This document shows, piece after piece, positions 43,527 to 53,341 of a stretch of DNA of 64,000 bases. Source of the DNA: Tethya wilhelma (lineage: Eukaryota > Porifera > Demospongiae > Tethyida > Tethyidae); contig CAXIPT010000006.1 of assembly GCA_964030475.1 (NCBI GenBank), positions 2,793,714 to 2,857,713 of the forward strand, read 5' to 3'. Each line of letters starts with the position of its first letter. Position 1 is the first letter of the stretch. The translations under genes and the position numbers were made by a program. The notes below the pieces were generated by a model. The model had not been told where the DNA came from. It worked only from the letters and a program-made list of their open reading frames with translations, and ran no database searches.

Positions 43527-46500
43527 GAAACTAGAGTATGCTTTTGTAATAGAGACGTACGTTATTGCTTTTAACCTTTATCAACACTGTCTGTTGTTTT
43601 AGGGTGCTTATGATAAGAATCATACGTACACTCAAGACCAGATACAGCAGGTGATCAAGTATGCCCAATATAGGGGCATTCGAGTGATTATTGAGTTTGA
43701 CACACCAGTAAGTATAATTAATAGTTTAATTGTTATGATCATTATTGTGCATTTCGTACAGATGGACAAAAATTAATACTTAACCATAAAGATCCATCCG
43801 TGTCTCATGACACTCACGTGATATATTATACCATTATAGAGGCACAGTCAGTATTAGACACAATATTATAAAAGACCCATTCATGTCTCATGACAGTCAT
43901 GTGATACTCTTGTATCATCATGTGATTGATGTACCATTATTATAGGGGCACACTCAATCCTGGCGAAAAGGTCAACCCAACCTTCTCTCAGAGTGCTACA
44001 GAGATGGCAAACCATCAGGGTAGGCACGATATACAATAGAGTATTTGAAAGTTTTGTGTTATCTAACTTTTGTGGGTGCCTGATTTGTGAAAACTTAAAT
44101 CCTGTGAAACTTTCCTGCTATACGGTATTGCTACTTAACTCTTCCCATGTAACATTACATACCCCCATGCAGTGGCTATGGTCCCATCAATCCAACACTG
44201 GACTCCACATGGACCTTCCTCAAAACGTTCTTTGGTGAGATCGCCTCCGTCTTTCCTGATGAGTACATCCATCTTGGAGGGGATGAAGTCAGCTTTAAGT
44301 GCTGGTAGGACGTCACATTATGTCATTTTCACATTCTTATGAATCCTGGTCAACTTCATACTCATTCCTTTCACATATTCTTTCCCATATAACTTGTTCT
44401 GTTATTATCTGTATTGCCTATAGTAACTTCTCTAGCAGTAAGCTCACACATGTATGTTTAAAGAAAATGACTAATATTTCCAAGTCACTTTGACAGAATT
44501 ACATCTCAGTATTATGGCATTACTTGTTCGTTTTCATCTGAGCCTCTAGTGCTCTAACAATGACTCATTGATTTTTCCTTGTCGCTAGGCAACGCAATCC
44601 TCAGATCCAACAGTGGATGAAGGACCACAACCTGACTGATTATAACCAACTTGAGGATTATTATGAAACAAAGTATATGGCTTTCTATGCTCTACCATGC
44701 ATACTGTATGAACTATTGTATGAATTAACGCTGTTCTCTCTCTCTCTCTCTCTCTCTCCCTCTCTCTCTCTCATCTCTGTAGTCTGTTACAATTGATTGG
44801 CTCGCTAAAGAAACAGTACATTGTCTGGCAAGAGATAGTTGACAACAATGTGAAGGTCAGCTACAGCTGTACATCAAGAGTATACGCTTGTGTACATAGA
44901 TAATAAAATCATTATCATAGTTACCCTCCCACACATTGAGATCATCCCATCCTAGTCTATCTGAGCTAGCCCCATTTTCCCCTTTGACGACCCCTTACCT
45001 ACACATTGAACCATACATTCACCAAAGGGGGCCTAGCATTAGGGCTTAATTCATAAAGTATGAACACAAAGTATGCGAGAATATTTCAAATCTTAGGAAC
45101 TGTGGGTACATTATTTTCACACAAACAATGGCATGTACACTTAATTGTTGTCAGGTTCTGCCCGACACTGTGATCCATGTGTGGAAGGAAGACTGGGAGA
45201 AGGAGATGGTCAGCGTGACATCTAAAGGTTTGAAGACCATTCTCTCTTCCTGTTGGTACCTCAACATCATCAGCTACGGTACTGACTGGAAAAAGGTAAT
45301 ACTAATCGGAGGGGTATAGTACATACTGTTGGTGCACTGGTATAGTTTCTCTATCATTGTATTTTGCACTGTGGTACATAGAAGTAGGATGTTTAAAGTA
45401 ACGAGACACAGAAATAAAGGACAATTCCTATAAAGAAAGCAAACAAGATAGATAGTATGGTGGTTAGGTTGTATAAAGAATGTAGTACTCTTTTTTTGGA
45501 CTCAAGTTAATTCCCTCATGCTACCTACCTCGTGCCAGAGCTCTCCCCTTGGACTTTTGAGGAGGGAGGTGCCTGGATACAAGGCTACCACCTAAATCAT
45601 AGGAAAAAATGGATATCTTTTGAATGCTCTCATCACTCTGAATGCAATGATGCAAGTTTCAGTTCCGAACAAGCTTCATACGTTCCAATAATAATATTAT
45701 TATAGAAGATCCTTTTTCCTCTCCACTAATCACATATTTTTTACCTATTATTGGTTAACTAGTTTATTTCATGAAAATGAAACTTGTACCAATGTAATCA
45801 GCATGAAATGAGCTTTCAAATGATATCTAGTTTGTCATCTTTTAGCTAAAACCCACGAGCACGCAATAGTTAAAAATATTGTTGGAATTTTTAGTTTTTA
45901 CCTCTGTCGACCTTTTCCCACTAATGACTATCGCGCTAATTAATTTCACTTCCGCACGATCGGCGCGTGTACACCCAAAACCACAAGGTTCAGTTTCTGG
46001 AATGGTTTGTTTACTGCACTGACTATGGCTTTATGATGCTGTTGACTGTCATGGCGCATTTCAGTAATAACAAAGTATGTACAAACACAGAAAAGTCAGA
46101 AATTACCAGAAGAACTGTTGAAAAATATTCAACAGAAATTGATGCTTGTATGAAGGCACATCTCTTGTATACTCATCTGCGTCAAGAAAACATCATCACA
46201 AGCCGTAAAGATAAGAAAATTTATTGTAATCTTTCTGATGATAAAAAAGTAGAGTGGCTACGTATCCATTTTATTGAGAAAATGGGTCCTAGTGATCTGT
46301 ATAAGTTACTCAAGTGGCTACAGGAAGAAAAAGATCATATGGGACATCAATACCTAGCAAAGATTCTGAATGGAGAACCGTATGGAAAAAAGAAAGAACT
46401 AGAAAGGTCTGAAAAACTCAAAATAGAATTTAGTAGACATTTTCTTGAAATGAATGACATAAATTTTCCTACCTTGGCTCCAGTAATGCGCTCTAGGGGG

Positions 46501-48594
46501 CTTCTTACCTGTGATGAACTAGAACTGTTAGTAGGTTCAAAATCTCAAGGGGCCAAGGTCTTAATCTTTGATGAATTACTCGACACCAAGGGTCCACTAG
46601 CCCACAGCGTGTTTGTTGAGTGCTTGAAAGATGAGGAGACCCATCCTACTCACAGAGAACTCTATTATAAAATGCAAGGAATGGAACCCCCACCGCTAAA
46701 ACGTAGAAGAAGAAGCAGTGATATCGAGCTAGATTCTGGTTCAGTTGTACCAGTAGCCAAACATTGTTGTCTTAGAGATCTCAAGCTGGGAGGGACACCC
46801 AGTCTAAGAAAGTTGGGACCTAGCAAACGGTTTCCATTAGTCATTGAAATGCATGGACCCCTCAGAGGTGCTCAATACGACAAATGGATTGCTGACTTCC
46901 AAACGTTCCAACACAATGGAAAGTGGTCAGAACTAGATTCTCTAGCTGATGAATTGATGGGAAAGAGGGACCCTCAGATAAAGGCAATGGTGCTGCTGGA
47001 AAAGGCGATTGCGTGGATATTTCGTGGTGAGTATGGCAATGTGGAGGAGTTAGTTGGAGAAGCTCGAGAGATTGCTAATGGCCTTCCAGTGGAATGTAAT
47101 AATTCACATTTCCTGTTGGCAAGATGCAACCACGTTCTCTCGTGTAGATACAAGTATTCTAAAGAGTTTGATAAGGCCAGGCAGCTGCTTCACGATGCCC
47201 GGGCCCACCTCTCCAATTGTGAACACGGGGAGGACCTGTCCTGGGTCAACTACTGTGATGCTTCGATACGTTGTGCTGAACTTGATGTGTCATCGTCATC
47301 GACTAGTCCCCCTAGAGAATCACCCGCCCGGATACAAGAGCTGTATAGATTTGCTATTGCCTGTGCCCAGAATCATTCCACAGGGACTGAGGTTGTACAG
47401 CAGCATTCACACATCAGGCTTGCTCAGCTGGTTCTCCGCTCAGCTTGTGCCCATGATACGTCTGGAGAATGTCATCATAGTCTTAGGACTGCACGAAACT
47501 CTCTGAAGGTATTACAGGACCACGAAGACGACCTCTCTCATAGAACTAGGTCGATTTTCTTTCTTGTCCAATCAGACATCTACAAAATTGATGGAAAGAT
47601 GGCAGTGGCCTTAGGATATGCTGAAGAGGCAAAGAAGATAGCTGTGAAAGAAAACTTTTGCACTGAGCTTCAGTTGGCAGAGTCAAGGATTCATGCTCTT
47701 CAGATAAAATAGCATCCATGTATGACTTGCTATTAGATAACACCCAACATTTATAGAAACCATTTACTATTTCCCTATAATATTATAGCTTGTGCCCAGG
47801 TTCCTCCTTGGTGAATATGAAAATAAGTAAGGCCAAAGGAAGGCTAATATTTCCCTACTACGGTAATATTTGAAAAACATCTGCTTATCTTCTTGTTGTG
47901 TGTTGCCTGCCTGACACAAACTATGTGTCAAAGGCATGCATGCAGTTCTAATTAATCTTATCTGTAGTAATTAACGTTTGAACTTTGCCCTTTCTTGATT
48001 ACAGTACTACACCTGTGACCCACAGAATTTCAATGGTAAACAAATTTTAATAATCAATTACTCTAGGTAAAAAAAAGTTTTTTAGAGTTTTAGAAAGCTC
48101 CTTTGAGAGTTTGTATTAGTCGTGATTTAACTACCGTATAGCTGGAAACATTGACAGGGATTTAATTTGACAATTTGATGGTCAAAGTCCAATTCGTCAA
48201 ATTTAAATCCGCCAATACTTTGGGCGCAGTATATGAATGTATTATGCGTATGTGCAAATTGTCAAATTTAAATTCGTCAATATTTTTATTTTACACTCTG
48301 CGGAGCAAACCGTCAATATTTCCGGCTATATACGGTAAGTCTTATATATGCCAATGTCTTTCTCATTTCAGGAACTGCTGCTCAGAAAGCCCTTGTTGTG
48401 GGAGGAGAGGTGTGCATGTGGGGCAACTATGTTGATGCCACTAACTTCCTTCCTCGTTACTGGCCGAGGGCGTGTGCTGTGGGAGAGAGACTGTGGAGCA
48501 AACAGGAAGTGAACAATGTCAGTGCTGCTTCTCCTCGAATCCACAACCAGAGATGCAGGATGATGAGGTGAGGAATTCTCTCTCTGTCTCTCTG

Positions 48595-48662
<68 letters not shown>

Positions 48663-48806
48663 CACACACACATACATACACATACACACACACACACTCC
48701 CTCTCCCACATACACTCACTCAATCACTAACAGCCGAGGTATCCCTGCTGAACCAGCCATGGGACCAAGTTTCTGCAACTATGAGTGGCCTGGTGGAAAG
48801 CCTTAA
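41896..48806 (+). CDS. Beta-hexosaminidase (GH20, HEXA/HEXB-like), one exon lost in a gap
   Basis: Lysosomal enzyme removing terminal N-acetylhexosamine from glycolipids and glycans. Exons: 41896-42241, 42322-42381, 42843-42889, 43052-43162, [gap], 43603-43707, 43946-44019, 44173-44304, 44589-44672, 44783-44855, 45155-45295, 48005-48035, 48372-48567, 48734-48806. A signal peptide ([15 protein letters not shown]) starts at Met 41896; an in-frame ATG at 41863 is an alternative. Catalytic features: SARHYL (substrate-binding Arg), [20 protein letters not shown] (the Asp-Glu pair), VWQE, and GGEVCMWG...[14 protein letters not shown]. Visible exons give about 490 residues. The roughly 35 missing ones (the family's NKLNVFHWHLVDD region) should lie in the 43264-43474 N gap. 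One intron contains a whole gene. Confidence 0.93.
42394..42600. mobile_element. MITE with TACCGTATAGC terminal inverted repeats
   Basis: Ends TACCGTATAGCAGGAAAG and CTTTTCTGCTATACCGTA are near-perfect inverted copies, with TA at both borders. It is also present in the duplicated hexosaminidase intron (50155-50362). Confidence 0.75.
43183..43524. repeat. (CA)n microsatellite with a 211-base N gap
   Basis: CA repeats border Ns at 43264-43474. The tract begins about 20 bases after a hexosaminidase donor site. An exon is missing here. Confidence 0.95.
45526..45587. mobile_element. Hairpin mini-element (TAGCCTCGT family), diverged
   Basis: TACCTCGTGCCAGAGCTC ... GGTGCCTGGATACAAGGCTA, inverted over about 15 bases. 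Lies in the hexosaminidase intron, upstream of the nested gene. No clear target duplication. Confidence 0.5.
46051..47712 (+). CDS. Two-CARD protein with C-terminal helical (TPR-like) repeats, nested in an intron
   Basis: An intronless frame of 553 residues lying wholly inside the 2.7-kb hexosaminidase intron 45296-48004, same strand. Residues about 25-108 look like a CARD/death fold ([44 protein letters not shown]). Residues about 121-210 look like a second CARD ([49 protein letters not shown]). A basic KRRRR patch at about 217-221 could be a nuclear signal. Residues about 290-553 are Ala/Leu-rich paired helices resembling TPRs ([39 protein letters not shown]). CARDs mediate homotypic assembly in apoptosis and innate immunity; there is no NACHT, NB-ARC or caspase domain. 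ATG 46051 (GTCATGG, good Kozak) is preferred over 46033. Domain calls are by eye. Confidence 0.75.
   Translation: MAHFSNNKVCTNTEKSEITRRTVEKYSTEIDACMKAHLLYTHLRQENIITSRKDKKIYCNLSDDKKVEWLRIHFIEKMGPSDLYKLLKWLQEEKDHMGHQYLAKILNGEPYGKKKELERSEKLKIEFSRHFLEMNDINFPTLAPVMRSRGLLTCDELELLVGSKSQGAKVLIFDELLDTKGPLAHSVFVECLKDEETHPTHRELYYKMQGMEPPPLKRRRRSSDIELDSGSVVPVAKHCCLRDLKLGGTPSLRKLGPSKRFPLVIEMHGPLRGAQYDKWIADFQTFQHNGKWSELDSLADELMGKRDPQIKAMVLLEKAIAWIFRGEYGNVEELVGEAREIANGLPVECNNSHFLLARCNHVLSCRYKYSKEFDKARQLLHDARAHLSNCEHGEDLSWVNYCDASIRCAELDVSSSSTSPPRESPARIQELYRFAIACAQNHSTGTEVVQQHSHIRLAQLVLRSACAHDTSGECHHSLRTARNSLKVLQDHEDDLSHRTRSIFFLVQSDIYKIDGKMAVALGYAEEAKKIAVKENFCTELQLAESRIHALQIK
47713..48004. other. 3' flank of the nested gene, within the hexosaminidase intron
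   Basis: Holds a TAGCCTCGT-like hairpin at 47786-47846 (TAGCTTGTGCCCAGG ... GGAAGGCTA). No coding signal. Confidence 0.5.
48132..48337. mobile_element. MITE with TACCGTATAGC terminal inverted repeats
   Basis: Left end TACCGTATAGCTGGAAA; right end TTTCCGGCTATATACGGTA. Lies in the short hexosaminidase intron between the 31-bp exon and the next. Confidence 0.7.
48587..48705. repeat. (CT)n followed by (CA)n, upstream of the last hexosaminidase exon
   Basis: Long CT tract (about 48587-48658) then CACACA/CATACA tracts, filling most of the 166-bp intron before 48734. Confidence 0.9.
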
Positions 48807-49652
48807 GCTCCTATGTAGTTGTCTGACTTTATAAAGAACATCTTTTTGTTTTGAGTTGAGTTTATTTGACTGCATATGTTTGTTTGCAAAGACATGCATA
48901 ACAATTATAGCTTATGTTAGCTGCATATATAGCTCTCCTAGCATACATTATTCCACACTATAAATTATATATAATAATAATTATGTTAATTTTGCACATG
49001 CGTGCTTAATTGAATTGGGCTTTTATTATATTAGTACAAGGAGTGTGGCTCGCTTCACTCACCATGCTCCTTGCTTGTGTATGAAGCTTACTGGTGTTTA
49101 CTGCTAGATGCATGCAAGCACAGACATCTGCATAGTAATAACTGGGCAGTGAAAGGTAACCATGCATGCATGTACTGTGCCTCTCTAGCTCTGCAGTTTG
49201 GCCGGCCGGCCGGCCAGCTCAGCACTACGTGACGTCACAGACGACCCTTTTCCAAATTTTGCAATCAGCTGGCAAAAAAACTTGTTATCTGGCTGAGGCT
49301 GAGTAGCTGTGTTTCGTGTACAGCGACAGAGAAGCAGACTTCTAGAAGCGAAAGCTCTCCCCTCGCTACGCTTCTTTTTCAAAAGACTGGGCTCTCTATC
49401 ACGCTTCTTTGTCGGATATACGGATATCCGGATGCCACTGGCAAGCCTTTGTCAGCGATCTCAAAATAAGTTAGCCATACTTGTAGCGCCTGCCATTCTA
49501 CATTAGGCTTGGACTCTCCAAGCTAGCTTTCTAGGCACACTTTTCATAGTTCAGTATTAGTCTGGCAAGCCAAACTAGTTCAGTATAGCATACCTATGGA
49601 GCAGGACACTCCCACCAGCCACGTGGTCACTCGCTGGTTAACATCGTTAAAC
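48807..49652. other. Region between the two hexosaminidase copies
   Basis: 3' UTR of copy 1, then the upstream region of copy 2 with a GGCCGGCCGGCCGGCC run at 49201-49216. 48972-49022 repeats at 54510-54562 (ATGTTAATTTT...TTAATTGAATTGGGCT). No gene seen. Confidence 0.55.
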
Positions 49653-50938
49653 ATGCTGTTGAAACTCTTCTGTTTACTGTTCGTTTACGGCTCAGTGAAG
49701 GCTGATTCCAGCACCACCACTGACCTGCTGTGGCCAATGCCTAATGATGTACAGGCAGGCAATGATGTTTACTCTCTGGACCCGAGTAAATTCACTTTCA
49801 CTGCAGGTGGTCAAGGAGGCAACAGTGACATCCTCAAAGATGCTTTCAAACGCTACATGGAGCTCACGTTCAACTGCCCAACACCTTTTTATCCTTCAGG
49901 AGAAAACGTCTCTGCAAGCAAAGAGATGAGTGGGCTGACGGTTACGGTGAGCTCAAGTGATGAGACATTGGGCTTGGACACTGATGAGACTTGTAAGTCT
50001 TGACAATTAATTTTTTGTGCACTGTGACTTGCAGATTGATAAGTTAGCTTGTTCCTTCTTGTAAATTTTTTGTGTTGTAGATAAGTTGTCAACAGGAGAT
50101 GGTACGCTTACAGCAAATACTGTATATGGAGCACTCAAAGGTAATAGAGTTATTACCATTATATAGCAGGAAAGTTACATGGTGTCAAACTTTCGCGCAT
50201 GTCTCTAGTCAAACATTTTTGCAGTTTAACTTTCACAGATAAGCTGTGCAAGCCCTAACGTATATACATTACGGAAAATTTCGTGCATAAAAACTTTCAC
50301 GGTAAATCGTGATCCATGAAAACTGCAAGATAAACCCCATGAAACTTTCTTGCTATACGGTAGTGCCATGGCGATTTTCAGCTCATTGATCTGAACAAAG
50401 ACTGTCTATGATTAGAGTCATGGGTTATTCAACAAACACAAATGCATTGCTTAGAAATCTCATTAGTAAACAAATGATGCATTTCATTTGCATTTAAGTT
50501 ATTTAAAGTGTTTTGGAAAGATCTTTTCCCTGAATTTCTTATTTCATTGTGTCCTCTGTCAAACAAATATCATATTTTCATTACAACCACTTTTGTAACT
50601 AAAATAATTTGGATATTGCAGGTTTGGAAACTTTCAGCCAATTGGTGTACAAGACCCCTGATGAGAAGGTATACATGTGTTTGTCTGATGTAAATTATAG
50701 GTAATAATAGGTTTATTATATGAGCCAGGAGGAACTTGAATTTGTTCACGATTCGATTTGCTATCTACAGACATGAAAATTAATGAATACTGTGCTAATT
50801 GTTATGTGGAGTTTTATTTACTTTCAGTTTCAAATCTCTCAAGTCACTGTGACTGACATGCCTCGATTCAAGTTCAGGGGATCAATGATTGATAGTGCTC
50901 GTCACTACCTCCAATTGCAGACCATCTTTGACCACCTT
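49653..50938 (+). pseudogene. Partial beta-hexosaminidase copy 2, exons 1-4
   Basis: Exons 49653-49992, 50081-50140, 50622-50668 and 50828-50938 match copy 1 nearly base for base, introns included, with [20 protein letters not shown] as start. All four are open with normal splice sites. After the donor at 50939 the sequence leaves hexosaminidase for an unrelated gene in the other orientation. No exon with the catalytic Asp-Glu follows. The only later match is a last exon at 52558-52630. It is either a rearranged tandem duplicate or two haplotypes wrongly joined. As it stands it cannot encode a working enzyme. Confidence 0.85.
50155..50362. mobile_element. Copy of the 42394-42600 MITE in the duplicated intron
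   Basis: Same insertion as in copy 1. The left end has decayed (ACCATTATATAGCAGGAAAG); the right end CTTGCTATACGGTA is kept. Confidence 0.7.
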
Positions 50939-50954
50939 GTGAGTGTACACTCAC
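50939..50954. other. Perfect 16-bp palindrome: donor site for both strands
   Basis: GTGAGTGTACACTCAC equals its own reverse complement. It is the donor of hexosaminidase exon 4 on the + strand and abuts a coding exon ending AATCAAA on the minus strand. The same palindrome follows exon 4 in copy 1 (43163-43178). Confidence 0.85.
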
Positions 50955-51381
50955 TTTGATTCAGCACTTCTTGTGGTGGTGCTGAAGGACTATAGTGACT
51001 GGTAGAGCTATTTCGACTGTCTTTCGATGATGATGGCTGTTTCTCTCTCACTGGGACCACACCCTGATCCTCTCCAGTATGAATATCGGTCTCCTTCAGA
51101 TCCACATACCCAGTGGCCAGTTCGGATGAAGCACTTTGTCGACAGTCCATCTCATTCCTCAGTAGTTGCCGTCTTAGGAGACATTTTCTCACAAATATGC
51201 ACAGGAAGATCCACACAAACGTGAACACAGCACTGAACACACTGATGAGGACCGCCGGTAGCACGATGGAGACCGTCCTCCTGCTACCCTCGTCCTCAGA
51301 CTGAGCTCTGCAGCGAGGTACCAGGGTCAGCACGAGGTACAACAATGCTGCTGGAAGTGTGGCAACCTTTCTCGAATACAT
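50955..51381 (-). CDS. Single-pass membrane protein, 5' exon only
   Basis: 142 codons from ATG 51381: a signal peptide (MYSRKVATLPAALLYLVLTL...CRAQ), a very short ectodomain (SEDEGSRRTVS), one transmembrane helix (IVLPAVLISVFSAVFTFVWIF), a basic stop-transfer (RKCLLRRQ), then a Ser-rich cytoplasmic tail with YVDL and PSAPPQEV (a PSAP late-domain type motif). It appears to end at a phase 1 donor in the palindrome at 50954. Beyond that is antisense hexosaminidase sequence, so later exons were probably lost by rearrangement. Family not recognised; single-pass adaptor-like proteins with PSAP/PPxY tails are a loose comparison. Confidence 0.6.
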
Positions 51382-51909
51382 CTTTGTGTAAAGTTATCTC
51401 TGTTAGGCTTTGCTTTCTTGTATCTTCACTGAGATGTTGCACACTGACTCACTGATGATGGCTTATAAAGAGATGATGGCTTATATAGTGATTTTAGGCT
51501 TCACTGTCGGTATGTGCACTCCACATCTTTCTCGTTGATTTCATAACATTATATAACTGCTACCCTTTGTTCATGTCCATTAGCAAGTCACATTGTGGGT
51601 GCATTAGTGTGACCCCTGCTATTATTCTCAATTGACCCCCTCCTCCTCATCCTGGACCCCTCTTGTATGGTGACACACGGTCCATGTCAGCACATCCTTC
51701 ACTGGTGGAAGGAGCTAATGGGCTTCAGCCATGGCTGCGTGGCAGGATGTAGACCAAGTGTTATTGATTGGCCAGGAAGGAGATGGCTGTACCAACCACC
51801 ATCATGTGATGTGTATAGCTGGCTGGAGTAGACACCCAGCACTGGTATGATGAACATACCCCCATTCCTTGGCTCTCCTTGTCATTCAATCATGCTAGGC
51901 TTGCTCCCA

Positions 51910-51965
<56 letters not shown>

Positions 51966-52041
51966 TAGTTGAGAACAATTGTATGCAATAGAAATTTGAC
52001 CCTGCAGCTCTTGTTTTATTTGTGACTTGTTCAAGTTTCAG
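51382..52041. other. Region between unidentified gene pieces
   Basis: Contains CT and CA tracts (51917-51964) and an open stretch at about 51650-51815 (+) rich in Trp/Cys (HWWKELMGFSHG, CRPSVIDWPGRRW). The latter might be an exon, but I could not find a convincing acceptor for it. Confidence 0.35.
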
Positions 52042-53341
52042 GATGACCTTCAAGATGTATGCTGTGGATTTCTGTGAGCTGCTGCTGTTTGATGAACAGA
52101 AGCAGTCCTACCACATGATGCAGCACACCTTTGATGAGAAGGCCGCACTGGATGCATTCATCAGGTAATGAGGTGCTTAATTACAGGGGCATTGTTAGCA
52201 ACAAGGGGGAGATTTGGTTNGCTTCCTTGCTAGTGGCGTAGGTTTGTAACAGCTGGACCATGTCTTCACTGCTGGTGGAGGGAAGACCAACCATCCTTCC
52301 TTGGTATACCACCTCATTGGAGTCAGATTGGTCATGATTGCATAGGAGTCTCTCGTCAACAATGTGATTGTTTGTTATGGAGCAGTCGCACATTTGATCC
52401 ATGAGAGTGGACATGCTGGTTGTAATGTCATATAGTTTACCATCTCCATTGCTAGCCTGTACATTCAAAGGGAAAAAAATTGAGACTTTATACCCGGATT
52501 AACCACGTACTACTAATTCACTCCCTCTCCCACACGCACTGACTCAATCACTAACAGCCGAGGTATCCCTGCTGAACCAGCCATGGGACCAAGTTTCTGC
52601 AACTATGAGTGGCCTGGTGGAAAGCCTTAAGCTCCTATGTATAGTTGTCTGACTTTATAAAGAACATCTTTTTTTTTGAGATGAGTTTATTTGACTGCAT
52701 GTGTTTGTTTTCAAAGGCATGTATAACAATAATTATTATTGCTTATGTTAGCTGCATAGCTCTCCTAGCATACATTATTCCACACCACATAAAATTACTA
52801 GGGTGATGCAAAGCATCATGGGGGCGAGCCTGCATGAGTAGCTCTGTGGTCTCAAGGGTAGAGGTACGCATGTGCATGTTCTTATGTTGCATCTCATGAT
52901 TCATGACTGCTGGAGCCTTGAGGTGTTTAAAGACGTAGATTCGGGAGAGCAGAGTTGAAGATCTATATTACGAACAAGCAAGAGCAGTCACTCCAATGGT
53001 AGCTATATGAGACAACTAAACCTGTCACTGCTTGGTACCTCATACACTTGCTGTATATAGGGGACTTTGCTTGCAAACTCTTCTCACTCTTGACCAACCA
53101 GTATAGCTAGGTCGTTAACTGTCAAGTATATAGGCATCTCCAGGGTGCTGGCAGTTGTAGTTCCAGTTGCTATATTATTATATACATCAAGTTGATTCTG
53201 TTTTATAGATATCTATACCTAGATGCCGGGTATATAAATGTCATGAAAGAAGATCTCATGAGGCAGCATTTCTTGATTGAGAAGAAGACGATATCTCTGT
53301 CAGAATGTCAGCCACGGTGTCAATGTGAAATTGTCAATTAG
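52042..53341 (+). CDS. Last two exons of an unidentified gene
   Basis: Exon 52042-52164 (acceptor TTTCAG, donor CAG|GTAATG) reads MTFKMYAVDFCELLLF...AALDAFI. It ends in phase 2 and joins an exon at 53209 (acceptor TTTTATAG) that reads RYLYLDAGYINVMKEDLM...SLSECQPRCQCEIVN and stops at 53341. Matching phases, good splice sites and open frames support a real gene. The Cys-rich end loosely recalls the C-terminus of acid sphingomyelinase-like enzymes, but that is a weak impression. The 1-kb intron oddly contains a second copy of the hexosaminidase last exon. Earlier exons were not identified. Confidence 0.45.
52221..52456 (-). CDS. Possible exon of an unidentified gene, cut by an N
   Basis: The minus-strand acceptor TGTACAG at 52457 is followed by an open frame of 78 codons (ASNGDGKLYDITTSMSTLMD...SEDMVQLLQTYATSKE) that runs into the N at 52220. 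The Cys pair (CDC, LLC) and acidic/Asn-rich content suggest an extracellular segment. Not recognised. It may belong with the membrane protein pieces nearby or to a third gene. Confidence 0.35.
52558..52630 (+). pseudogene. Orphan last exon of hexosaminidase (copy 2)
   Basis: Matches 48734-48806 ([23 protein letters not shown], then stop), including the upstream CTCCCTCTCCCACA and about 170 bp of downstream flank. The nearest upstream hexosaminidase exon is 1.6 kb away, with foreign sequence between. Confidence 0.9.

Noticed and set aside
43007..43574. Long His-Thr and Cys-Val repeat frames
   Set aside because: Translation of CA/GT microsatellites across an N gap.
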